Shown in pieces: positions 30,177-38,198 of a stretch of 64,000 bases of DNA (its first letter is position 1; each line of letters starts with the position of its first letter). Under the pieces are notes generated by a model. That model was not told where the DNA came from. It saw only the letters and a list, made by a program, of their open reading frames with translations, and did not search any database. Position numbers and translations under genes: made by a program. The stretch is from contig CAKZHC010000048.1 in NCBI GenBank assembly GCA_936920625.1, forward strand, positions 26,758 through 90,757, given 5' to 3'. Source of the stretch: an uncultured Enterobacteriaceae bacterium. GTDB taxonomy: Bacteria; Pseudomonadota; Gammaproteobacteria; Enterobacterales; Enterobacteriaceae.

Positions 30177-30533
30177 TTAATACTTAATGACTCTTCCGGT
30201 GCGACGATCAAGACAACGCGCAGTATTTGGTTCCCAGTAGGCATTAACATTACTGCTCTCAACACATCTGTTACGGGCATCGATAGCACTGTCTTTTTTG
30301 TCGAATTCTTTCTCTAAGCGGGTGTTAGATTTTTGACGAAGGCGACGAGTTTCATCCCACTGCTCTTTATGCTGACGTGCTTTTTCATTGTCGAGCGCAT
30401 TATTACCCTTTTCGATCACCAGACGATTCGTTTCAGCCAAAGCCGATGAATTTAAAAGCAGATAGCCAGCCGTAAAAGGTAGCATCAGTAAAGCCGGGGC
30501 AAGAATTTTGACAACGCTTTTCATTAAACTCAT
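30177..30533 (-). CDS. ynfB: DUF1283 exported protein YnfB
   Basis: Small exported protein of unknown function, 118 residues (115 if started at the fourth codon, ATG 30524). Signal peptide ends NSSALA. The mature part carries the DUF1283 signature: [13 protein letters not shown] in the helical half and [21 protein letters not shown] near the end, close to E. coli YnfB. Lies beside the YnfD-like gene on the same strand. Confidence 0.9.
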   Translation of the reverse strand: MSLMKSVVKILAPALLMLPFTAGYLLLNSSALAETNRLVIEKGNNALDNEKARQHKEQWDETRRLRQKSNTRLEKEFDKKDSAIDARNRCVESSNVNAYWEPNTARCLDRRTGRVIKY

Positions 30534-30773
30534 TCCTTTTTCAGAGACAATCTAAACTGTTACTAAAAGAAGTAATAAACCCGGTAACAGCCAGCAGTAC
30601 CAATGTTTAATTTTTTCACTGACAGAATACAACTTAATAACAAGCATATCTGACATGATATATAAGATTATCATGTGTCTGTCAGATGATACCTCATACT
30701 AAGTCATAGCGACCCAGTATACCATACCATTTAACATTGGACTGAATAATGTATCTTACCCAATTCTGAATAA

Positions 30774-30786
30774 GTGACACTGTCAT
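30774..30786. other. Near-perfect matS site
   Basis: GTGACACTGTCAT fits the matS consensus GTGACRNYGTCAC except for the last base. It lies about 320 bases from dif in an intergenic region (30534-30899) that otherwise shows no gene. Confidence 0.45.
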
Positions 30787-30899
30787 TTTATAGCTAAAGA
30801 TTTGGTGTTGATTACGCTACCGAATACCTTCCCGGACATACAAACCCGCCGGGAGTTTTAGACTAATTAATGAAGGAGGGATGGAACTGTAACTTCAGG

Positions 30900-31097
30900 T
30901 CAACTCCTGATGAACTGTGATATAACTTTACTGACAATGCCTGAGGCATCTTCATGCGCAGAATGACCAGCATAGGGAAGATTCAGGAAGCAGGAGGTCG
31001 GGATCATCTCAGACAGATTAAAGGCATGCTCTCTTGATACTAAATGATCTTCATCTCCTCTGATAATTAGAAAGGGGCAGTCAATTTTTTTTACGTG
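30900..31097 (-). pseudogene. 3' stump of an alpha/beta hydrolase, cut at dif
   Basis: The - strand frame ending at TGA 30900 reads VKKIDCPFLIIRGDEDHLV and later PYAGHSAHEDAS, the acid-residue strand and catalytic-His loop of an alpha/beta hydrolase. About 65 C-terminal residues remain. The homologous frame stops 5 bases before the dif site at 31103, where a TAG follows; the N-terminal part with the nucleophile elbow is not found on the other side of the phage block. Confidence 0.65.
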
Positions 31098-31102
31098 CTA
31101 TT

Positions 31103-31130
31103 ATTTAACATAATAAACATTATGCGAACT
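31103..31130 (-). other. dif: dif site (XerCD recombination site)
   Basis: XerD arm ATTTAACATAA (31103-31113), 6-base centre TAAACA, XerC arm TTATGCGAACT (31120-31130). Read on the - strand it equals the 28-base E. coli dif at 25 positions. Arm lengths and spacing are exact. It marks the left end of the phage block. Gene content, matS sites and the polarity of KOPS-like octamers suggest it is the chromosome's own dif. Confidence 0.88.
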
Positions 31131-31147
31131 ACCATATCTTATGGTGC

Positions 31148-31651
31148 TTGCTTAGTTTGATAGCTCGTAGTCGTGACTGGGCCGTTCGTTGTGTTCACGA
31201 GTCTAAGTTGTATGATGAAAATTGTTTTTTAACGTTAACTTATCACAATCGTTTTTTACCACCTGATGGTTCTTTATGTCGTTCTCATTTGACGAAATTT
31301 TTTAAGCGGTTACGTTCCAGAATCGATCGCCCTGTTCGTTATTTTGCATGTGGTGAGTATGGAGAAGCGTTTTTAAGACCGCATTATCATGTGATTCTTT
31401 TTAATTATAATTTCGATGATAAGTGCCTTTATAAATCTGGTAAATTTCCACTTTATACTTCTGATATGTTGACCAGTCTATGGCCTTATGGCCATTCCGT
31501 TGTTTCTGGTTTTTCTTTTGAATCGGCGGCATATACTGCACGTTATTGTGTAAAAAAAATTAATGGTAATGATGCAGCTGATCATTACGGTAGTCGTGTG
31601 CCTGAATTCAATGCTATGAGCCGTCGTCCCGGTATTGGGTATTGTGAGTAA
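31148..31651 (+). pseudogene. Gokushovirus replication initiator (VP4), truncated at both ends
   Basis: HUH-endonuclease Rep for rolling-circle replication. It keeps ARSRDWAVRC (just past the expected cysteine motif), ENCFLTLTYH, the HUH motif in RPHYHVILF, and the tyrosine motif AAYTARYCVKKI, then MSRRPGIGY. About 30-40 N-terminal residues are lost at the dif junction; only a TTG could serve as start. The C-terminal third is deleted, and the frame runs directly into the scaffold gene. Confidence 0.85.
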
Positions 31652-32615
31652 ACCTCCTCGTTATTATGATAAGCCACCTTCTGTAGGTGTTATTTTTGGT
31701 GAACCTACTATGACGCCACAGAATTTCGCGGCTGAGGTTGATATTAATAATATTGTTAAACGTGCCATATCTACACAGGATTATTCAGTTTTACAACCTG
31801 TTGATCGTCAACATTTTTTTGATACTTCTGATTTTACTGATTATCACTCGACTTTAGATACATTAAATACGGTCTCCGAAGATTTTCAGGGATTGCCCTC
31901 TGCCATTCGTCGGCGTTTCAATGATGATGTGAGTGCTTATGTCAGTTTTATGTCTAATCCTGAAAATTTTAAATTTGGCGTTGTTAGTCCTGATTCCCGT
32001 GTTCAGCGCCCTGAGTATTTAGGAGGTGGAACAGTTACAGTTAATATTAATCCTGTAGTCCAAAATTCTTCTGCTAATGATACTTCTCCTCAAGGTAATC
32101 TTGCTGCTTATGGTGTATCTGGTAGTTATGAGCATGGTTTTTCGCATTCTTTTGTTGAGCATTCTATTGTGATTGGTTTGCTTTGTGTTCGTGCTGATTT
32201 GACTTATTAACAGGGAATTCCTCGTATGTTTTCCCGTAAGACTCGTTTTGATCATTATTGGCCAGTTTTGGCTCATCTTGGTGGGCTGGCTGTATTAAAT
32301 TATGCGCAAGGCACTTCTGTAGATGAGGAGGTATTTGGTTATCAGGAGCGTTTTGCAGAATATCGTTATTCCCCCTCTAAAATTACAGGTAAGATGCGGT
32401 CTGTTGATAAACAGTCTTTAGATGTTTGGCACCTTTCTCAGAAGTTTGATAATTTGCCTAAATTAAATTCAGAATTTATTGAAGAGCGCCCCCCTGTTAA
32501 GCGTGTTCTTGCTGTGCAGGATGAGCCTGAGTTTTTGTTAGATGTTTATTTCAATTTGAAGTGCGCCCGTCCTGTGCCTGTCTATAGTGTGCCCGGTTAT
32601 GTAGATCATTTTTAA
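31644..32615 (+). pseudogene. Gokushovirus VP3 scaffold fused in frame to C-terminal half of VP1 capsid
   Basis: One continuous frame. The first about 115 codons are internal scaffolding protein VP3 (PPSVGVIFGEPT, FAAEVDINNIVKRA, GLPSAIRRRFNDD). From about 31994 the frame becomes the middle of the major capsid protein VP1 (RVQRPEYLGGG, then PQGNLAAYGVSGSYEHGF, GLLCVRADLTY). A TAA at 32208-32210 stands where VP1 has Gln; after it the same frame goes on (MFSRKTRFDHYWPVLAHLG, VFGYQERFAEYRY, PVYSVPGYVDHF). A roughly 1 kb deletion made the fusion; the nonsense codon came separately. Confidence 0.85.
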
Positions 32616-32627
32616 GACGTGTTTATT

Positions 32628-33384
32628 ATGGGTTTTGGATCTATCCTTGGCGGTGTTGGTTCTATTCTTTGTTCTGCTGTGAGTCTTTTTGAAGCGGATA
32701 AGAATCGAGGTTTTCAGGAGCGTTTGTCTAATACTTCTGTCAAACGTCGTGTTGCGGATTTGCGTGCTGCTGGTCTTAATCCGATATTAGCAGCGACTAA
32801 TGGCTCGTTACAGGGTGCTGCCGTTCCTGCCGGTAACATGCCGGATACAAATGGTTTCTCTGAAGCTGGCAAAGTGTGGTCTGCTGTTTCTCAGGCCAAG
32901 ACTGCTAAGAGGCAGTCGGAGTCTAATATTCGTTTGCAGTCTGCTCAAAGTGCTAATTACTTAGCTGATATAGCATTGATACAGCATTAAAGCAAGCTGA
33001 AACGGTTAACAGATCTGAGGTTGATCAACTTATAAAGCAACAGATTTTGACTGAGGCAACTAAGCGCGCTAATGTTGATGCCCAGTCTGGTCTTTTTCAG
33101 CGCAGACTATTCGTAATCGGTTAAATGCGGTCAGGGATAAGGTAGAAGCGGATTTTTATGGAACTCCACATGGAAGTAATGTGTTTTGGAATAATGAAAG
33201 GTATAAATCAGGTCCTTATACAATTTCTCCTTATTTTAATGCGCTTTCTTCTGGGTATCATTTTTTGTCTCCTACTGCTCGTCAGATTTCTGAATTTGTG
33301 TTGCGTGGTCGTGATTATTTCTTTCAGAAGCGCCGTGAAACTGATAAGCCATTTGGTGTTTTAAAAAGGAAAAAGAGGAGATGA
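32628..33384 (+). pseudogene. Gokushovirus pilot protein VP2, frameshifted
   Basis: DNA pilot/minor capsid protein. The N-terminus ([12 protein letters not shown], then [24 protein letters not shown] and [11 protein letters not shown]) is intact to about 32975. A first frameshift before the stop at 32990 leads into a frame reading [20 protein letters not shown]; a second near 33105 leads to QTIRNRLNAVRDKVEADFYG and on to VLKRKKRR at 33384. Confidence 0.85.
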
Positions 33385-33387
33385 TGG

Positions 33388-33519
33388 ATGCCTCGTGAGT
33401 CTGAGCTTGATAAGCTTCTTAGATGTATTCGCATTATTTTGTATACTGTGTTTTATTTTTGGTGTACGGTTTTTGTTCTTTCTTTGATTTTTGGTACTGT
33501 TTTTCGTCCGTTTTGGTAG
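33388..33519 (+). CDS. 43-residue membrane ORF at the end of the microvirus
   Basis: Starts at ATG 33388 with AGAGGAG upstream, directly after VP2. MPRESELDKLLRC is followed by a hydrophobic segment (IILYTVFYFWCTVFVLSLIFG) and FRPFW. A single-span phage membrane protein is inferred; a role in lysis is possible but not shown. After its stop comes TAGGAGG, a ribosome-binding site for a next gene that is missing, which marks the right edge of the microvirus. Confidence 0.5.
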   Translation: MPRESELDKLLRCIRIILYTVFYFWCTVFVLSLIFGTVFRPFW

Positions 33520-33537
33520 GAGGTTTTATACAGACAC

Positions 33538-33921
33538 CTAAATCACCCGGTTTGCGTAATCAAGAAACTTCTCTTTAAGATCAAAAACAGTAATACGGGT
33601 CACCATAATCACATTAACACAAGCCTGAAAATGGTCAGGCAATACAGAAGCTATCAGGTGAGAAAAATCATCAGGAAAGCCAAAAGAAACAATCTCAGTA
33701 AGATATTGCAATAAAAGCGCTACAGTGGTTGTAATTAAAGCAATCAGTGCAAACGCTATTAAGCCAGTTTTTGTAGCAAGACGCGCAAGAAAACCTGCCA
33801 GATAACCAATAAATAAAGGCACAAGGCCAATAAGGAAACGCAATATAATGCCGGAATACCCAGTAAAAAAGACATCACTCAGCCCCTTTGCAAAGTAAAG
33901 AAGTTGAGGACGTAAATACAT
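33538..33921 (-). CDS. Inovirus minor coat protein VI-like membrane protein
   Basis: 127 residues with two or three membrane helices (IILRFLIGLVPLFIGYLAGF, TGLIAFALIALITTTVALLL) and a C-terminal part (LPDHFQACVNVIMVTRITVF) resembling gpVI/DUF5455-type proteins at the end of filamentous phages. It directly follows a pIII-like gene on the same strand, the order of filamentous phage genomes. No zot/gpI gene follows; the frame ends at the microvirus junction. Confidence 0.6.
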   Translation of the reverse strand: MYLRPQLLYFAKGLSDVFFTGYSGIILRFLIGLVPLFIGYLAGFLARLATKTGLIAFALIALITTTVALLLQYLTEIVSFGFPDDFSHLIASVLPDHFQACVNVIMVTRITVFDLKEKFLDYANRVI

Positions 33922-33946
33922 ACCAGAATGTCAGACAATAAAAAAT

Positions 33947-34840
33947 CTATGAAAGTGTATTATTTATAGTCAGTGATTTATCGCATTCAATATTAATCTG
34001 ATAAACTTCACCGGGAAAAATAACCAGATCAGAACAGCCGTTACCATCAGGCAAATGAGGAAGCATCACATTTTTATTTAAAAATACGTCACATAATGCA
34101 CCGTGAGAATCTTTTGATATGCCTAATTCAAGATCTGCCACTGATGAAGCAGGGTCTAATTCAGAATCACCCTTTCCATAACGGGAATTACCGCCAGAAG
34201 GGTCAGTAAAACGGGCCGTACCGTGGGTAAGATTATTAATAGCATCGTCCAGAAGATTTATATTACTTTCAGTCTGTTTGTTAGCAGATTTCGTATCATC
34301 AGCAAAGGTATCTTTCTCAGTAAGTTTATTATAAATATTACTGGCAATCTCTGGTGAAGCTCCCCTGACAGCGGTCTGAATATCATCTTTCGTAAGAACA
34401 GAGCCACCCATACCCCCATCGCACTGCCATCATCAGCAGGAGAAGAAGGTTTATCAGCTGGATCTGCTACAGTTCCGGTAGACTTCCATGTAGCAGCACA
34501 GAAAGTGCCGTCACGTTCGCAGACAATCACACCAGTAGCTTTATACTCGCAGCCGTTATAATAGATATAATGATCTCCTCCACCGGAATAGACATTATCA
34601 AATATCCCTTCTAGCTTCGCATATTTCTCCCGGCGTAGCTCAGAAGGTTTTTCATGCTAGACAGAACGCTGATGATCAATAATAATATAAGCAGTTAACG
34701 ACCAGAATTTATCTTTTTCTCCCGGATAATCACTATAAGTACAGGAATGAGCAGTAACAAAGCGAAACTTATAGAGCTAGACGAATAAGGAAACCTGAAA
34801 CTAAAAACAAAAGCAGAAAATAAGAAAAAATAGTAAAAAT
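33947..34840 (-). pseudogene. Inovirus pIII-like adsorption protein, broken
   Basis: Reading leftward: a hydrophobic signal-like stretch (FTIFSYFLLLFLVSGF), then in another frame CTYSDYPGEKDKFWSLTAY, a premature TAG near 34658, EKPSELRREKYAKLEG, YNGCEYKATGVIVCERDG, a Pro/Asp/Ser-rich linker, a frameshift near 34410, and an intact tail from 34411 (SVLTKDDIQTAVRGASPEI, then VFPG-like NGCSDLVIFPGE). The layout (signal, Cys-rich domain, linker, C-terminal domain) and position before the pVI-like gene suggest a phage attachment protein. Confidence 0.5.
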
Positions 34841-35265
34841 CTAATAAACGGAACAAAATTAATAATGGAAATGGTGATGGTAGTTATGGATACGGATATG
34901 GTTATTCATATACCGAAGGAGTTTTAATTCTGGCTAAGAAACTTGATAAAGAGGATGCCTAATAATAGATTTATTTCTATTGGGGAATAAAAAATGGTTC
35001 GCATAATAGCAGACGTCTGTACGATTGTTTTGATGATCCATAGCTGGCAGAAATAATTTTTTTTACAGATGTTTCCTGTGTGACGGAACTCGGTGTGTAA
35101 TAAGCCGAATTCTGTATGTAATAAGTAAAATATACATAGTCCGGGAATCAATTCTGTTTATTACACACCTCCCATTGTTCACATTTTTAGCGCCCTGCAT
35201 CAGGCGGCTAAAAAACGCCTGCACCGTCACACAGATTCTCCTAATAGCGTTATGTGTAATGTAAA
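34841..35265. other. Non-coding right part of the inovirus block
   Basis: Holds a short + strand frame 34855-34962 with a GYGYGYSY stretch and no start codon, the XerC-arm half-site GGTTCGCATAAT at 34996-35007, and a hairpin CAGGCG...CGCCTG (35201-35221). It may be the former intergenic and origin region of the filamentous phage. Confidence 0.4.
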
Positions 35266-35301
35266 TAGGCCACAGAGGTGATCTATTTTCGCTGCGGCCT
35301 A
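35266..35301. repeat. Hairpin abutting the dif-like site
   Basis: TAGGCCACAG (35266-35275) and CTGCGGCCTA (35292-35301) pair at 9 of 10 positions around a 16-base loop. It touches the XerD-like arm of the following dif-like sequence. In a single-stranded phage genome such a hairpin could be a replication or integration structure. Confidence 0.5.
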
Positions 35302-35336
35302 TCCAACATAACGGCATATCACATTGTGCAAACTAC
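35301..35336 (-). other. Degenerate dif-like sequence at the right end of the phage block
   Basis: ATCCAACATAA (35301-35311) resembles the XerD arm at 9 of 11 positions, and TTGTGCAAACTACC resembles TTATGCGAACTACC of the left dif at 12 of 14. The arms are separated by 12 bases instead of 6. Same orientation as the left dif, so it may be the right attachment site of an integrated phage. Confidence 0.5.
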
Positions 35337-35470
35337 CGTTGTAGCACCAATATAGGTTTGCAACTGAGCGTCAAGTTTAGCGGCTGGTAAATCGTTTAGA
35401 GATACAGGTTTTGAAGGCCGTACAGATAGATGCTGCCTGCTGGTTTATATTGATGATGCCACCAGGTAGT

Positions 35471-36034
35471 ATGCTCCGAATTATTATCACAGGCGGTCCG
35501 GGAGCAGGTAAAAGTAATCTGCTGAAATATTTAAGCGCGCAAGGTTTTCCAACTTCAGCTGAAGCAGGACGCGCAATCATTCAGGATCAGGTGACTATTG
35601 GGGGAAATGCTTTACCGTGGGGAAATCGTGAGGCCTTTGCCGAACTTATGCTGAACTGGGAACTACGCTCGTGGCATGCGGCAGAAGGAAGTAGCACTCC
35701 ATTTTTCTTTGACAGAGGGATTCCTGATGTTGCCGGTTATCTGGCTCATTGTAATTTACCTGTCCCTGTGCACATGGAGAAAGCAATAAAACAGTTTCGT
35801 TATGCACATCCAGTGTTCATCGCTCCTCCATGGGAAGATATATTTGTACAGGACGCGGAGCGTAAGCAGTCATTTACTGAAGCGGTTCAGACATACTATG
35901 CGATAGTTGAGTCTTACAGCAGATACGGTTACCACCTCATTGAATTACCCCTCGTGCGGGTAGAAGAGCGTGCTGAATTCATTTTATCCAGCTGGTGCTG
36001 TTGCATTAATAATGCCAGTGACCTTTTATCCTGA
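35471..36034 (+). CDS. AAA_28-type ATPase, C-terminus replaced by IS sequence
   Basis: Cytoplasmic P-loop NTPase of unknown role. Start ATG 35471 gives MLRIIITGGPGAGKSNLL with Walker A GGPGAGKS at residues 8-15; family marks SAEAGRAIIQDQ and FFDRGIPDVAGYL follow. The family is usually about 175-190 residues and the core is complete to VEERAEFIL. The last 14 residues (WCCCINNASDLLS) come from an IS6-family remnant read backwards, so the natural stop has been lost. May still be functional. Confidence 0.75.
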   Translation: MLRIIITGGPGAGKSNLLKYLSAQGFPTSAEAGRAIIQDQVTIGGNALPWGNREAFAELMLNWELRSWHAAEGSSTPFFFDRGIPDVAGYLAHCNLPVPVHMEKAIKQFRYAHPVFIAPPWEDIFVQDAERKQSFTEAVQTYYAIVESYSRYGYHLIELPLVRVEERAEFILSSWCCCINNASDLLS

Positions 36035-36267
36035 TATAAATTTTATCCATATACCAGTCCCCGCCATAGGTTTTTTGCTTCTTCCTGACAGTCCTTGCAA
36101 GCTTTGGTATCAGTCGTAATATTATCCCGTTAGAATGATCAACGAAAATGCCGCTTTCCTGCATCATTTCTTCTAAATTACGCAGACTTAAGGAATACGC
36201 TAAGTACTAGCGTAAACAAACCCGTATTACTTCGACTGGATTTAAAGGATTTTCTGATGATATACAT
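35985..36267 (-). pseudogene. IS6-family transposase remnant
   Basis: From ATG 36267 leftward, with a frame change near 36230, the - strand reads EVIRVCLR, a TAG where the family has Trp, YLAYSLSLRNLEEMMQESG, VDHS, then KKQKTYGGDWYMDKIYIRIKGHWHY. This is the N-terminal DNA-binding part and the first catalytic Asp region (WYMDKIYIRIKG, as WRMDETYIKVKG in IS26). The rest of the transposase and the terminal repeats are gone. It ends inside the 3' end of the ATPase gene. Confidence 0.75.
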
Positions 36268-36949
36268 GGTTACTCACACCAGTTAAATCGTTATCAAAAC
36301 TGCATCCTGTCATTGATTGATGTTAATGCGATAGAACCTTTATCTTTCCTTTTCCCTTGTGAATTATCTCATCTCGCTTCTCTATTTATAGATGTATTCT
36401 GCTATAACGATGATACTTTTGATGACTGTATTTATGCATAAACTGTCTGTAGTGGTAAATCCCGCAACCCGGTACTGCCAAATGACAGTGATTATATAAT
36501 CATAATAGTAAAAATTAGTTTCGCTAATGTTTTACAATACTAAAAGTATAATGTAAAATAAACTATGTCTTGTGAAAAGTGCCTGTATCTCATTCAGTAA
36601 TTATCAATAAAATTACTTCTGTTCTGTCATAACTTTTGCAGAGAGAAAAAATAGACTTGGGCACGATGATTAGCAGGCAGTATCTGTATCCGTTAAGAGT
36701 TAGGGAAAGTGACAGATGTGATAGAGTACTGAATGATTTTTTCTTTCAGCTCAATCTCCCAATTTATATTGATATATCAGAATGTTAGGATTTTTCTGTG
36801 CGCTTACTTGTTAAGTTGATACCTGTTTTGTCCGTTTATTCATAATGAAGATTGCGAAATATGCTTTAAATTTTAATTGTACCTTGAAATATTATAAGTT
36901 AATAATATTTGAGAAAATAATTTACTACCCTTCTTTTGGAGTTAATGAC
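36268..36949. other. AT-rich stretch with a protein-like fragment
   Basis: No supportable gene. On the + strand an open frame from about 36230 to 36441 reads GYSHQLNRYQNCILSLIDV and then SHLASLFIDVFCYNDDTFDD; it lacks a start codon and looks like a remnant of an unknown gene cut by the IS6-like element. The rest is AT-rich spacer. Confidence 0.35.
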
Positions 36950-37240
36950 ATGCCAACAGGCACAAAATTATATCTTGCAATGTTATTCATTTGTTATCCA
37001 TTAGTCGGCTCTTCTCGCATTCAGTTAGTTAGAAATGACAAAATTAAATCCGAAGATGTTAGTACTGCAAAGATTGTCTTTAACACTGAGATTAATTCAG
37101 CGCAGGTTACTGAATTAATAACAGTGCTGGATGAACTAAATAATTCCTATCCTTCATTAAAAGAAATAGAGCTTTATATTAATAGCTTTGGTGTCAGGTG
37201 CTCTCCATCAATCTCTCCCCTTTCTTATTTATTATTGTAG
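36950..37240 (+). pseudogene. Fragment of an exported ClpP-like protein
   Basis: Start ATG 36950 with GGAG upstream. A signal-like segment (KLYLAMLFICYPLVGSS) precedes KIVFNTEINSAQVTELITVL and YPSLKEIELYINSFG, which resembles the first strands of ClpP/crotonase-fold proteases up to the glycine-rich turn. The frame then departs (VRCSPSISP) and stops after 96 residues; the part with the catalytic Ser and His is absent. The ClpP assignment is tentative. Confidence 0.4.
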
Positions 37241-37628
37241 GTATTTCTAGTGACAACTACTCTCTTGGGTTTGTGTAAGCATGATCTCTGCTTGATACTA
37301 TATCAGAAAAATAGCACCAGTGATGATTTCTCATTCTGTATAGTAGCATGTTATAGGAAAATTAATATTAGATTATGATATTCCCGTTCAGCTGCTTATT
37401 TTTTTATTATGGAAAAACTATTTATGATTACTTTGAATACCCCCTTCTGCTTTGGGTTTTATGTGCATCATATTTAATATGTCACTATATAACGCGCATA
37501 TGAAAAAATACTCATATCAGTATTAATCATGGCATACATGAATTTGGTGCTATAATAAATTATATGGCTGATTGTCATATATATTATATGTATCAATAAT
37601 GATATTCACAAAAGGAAGGAGAAATACG
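37241..37628. other. AT-rich spacer
   Basis: 390 bases, strongly AT-rich, no gene recognised. The right end carries the ribosome-binding site GGAAGGAG of the following small gene. Confidence 0.4.
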
Positions 37629-37745
37629 ATGCCTGCTAAATCAGATTGGGACTATGTTAATACCAGAGAGGATTACGAATTAAATTATATCTTGGATAAG
37701 TATGGTTATAGAGAAACTCAGGCTAACCGAAAATTACTTGAGTAA
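37629..37745 (+). CDS. Small DUF3606-like protein, 38 residues
   Basis: ATG 37629 follows a strong GGAAGGAG ribosome-binding site. The product MPAKSDWDYVNTREDYELN, then YILDKYGYRETQANRKLLE, resembles DUF3606 proteins (pattern N..EDYE..Y....G) but ends where those usually continue. The next stop comes early, so a slightly longer ancestor is possible. A hairpin terminator lies about 105 bases downstream, which supports a monocistronic gene. Confidence 0.5.
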   Translation: MPAKSDWDYVNTREDYELNYILDKYGYRETQANRKLLE

Positions 37746-37849
37746 TCTCTTCCAACAAATACAAAACATAGTGAAGTAGAAAGTCTAATTCACACAATCG
37801 ATGGACTTGAAAAGAAATAACAGGGCCCTGTGATAATATTATATTAGAA

Positions 37850-37880
37850 GGCCGTATCGGAATAATTCCGACGGTCTTTT
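37850..37880 (+). terminator. Rho-independent terminator
   Basis: GGCCGT, then TCGGAA / TTCCGA with loop TAA, then CGGTC, followed by TTTTAT. A good stem with T-run downstream of the small gene at 37629. Confidence 0.7.
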
Positions 37881-38198
37881 ATCGCATCTGAATGATTATT
37901 CCCTGCCCTGTCTTATATGATAATTTCTGGTAAATAGTAGCTATGTCATATAATCATGACTCGATAAAGGTCTGGATTGCCACTATACTATTTTTGTACA
38001 GGCGATCACTGGATTGCTGTCCTGTGCTACCTTTCTTATTCTATACAATTCTGATAACGGAACAGATTTGCAGCCCAGAGATCATAGCTAATTTTATCAA
38101 AATGTTTTTCGAATTTTTTCCTGAAGTACAAAGTATGTGATTTCTACGCACATTTTCATCATTTCAGTCAGAATATAAATGTGCAGAGATTCAGGTTA
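37881..38198. other. Intergenic spacer between convergent genes
   Basis: About 320 bases. Contains a KOPS-like octamer on the - strand, CCCTGCCC at 37901-37908. The + strand frame 37943-38140 has no ribosome-binding site or recognisable domain. Confidence 0.4.

Larger units (their letters stand above)
31103..35336. mobile_element. Block of two ssDNA phage relics between dif and a dif-like site
   Basis: Left part (31131 to about 33530, + strand) is a deleted gokushovirus-like microvirus: rep, a scaffold-capsid fusion, pilot protein, small membrane ORF. Right part (33538 to about 34840, - strand) is an inovirus fragment with a pIII-like and a pVI-like gene. Both phage groups are known to use XerCD at dif for integration. 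An inverted XerC-arm half-site lies at 34996-35007 and a degenerate dif-like sequence at 35301-35336. Neither phage is complete. Confidence 0.75.

Noticed and set aside
35342..35462. Short - strand frame reading KPVSLNDLPAAKLDAQL just right of the dif-like site
   Set aside because: Looks protein-like but is only about 40 residues, has no start codon or recognised family; could be a gene end or chance.
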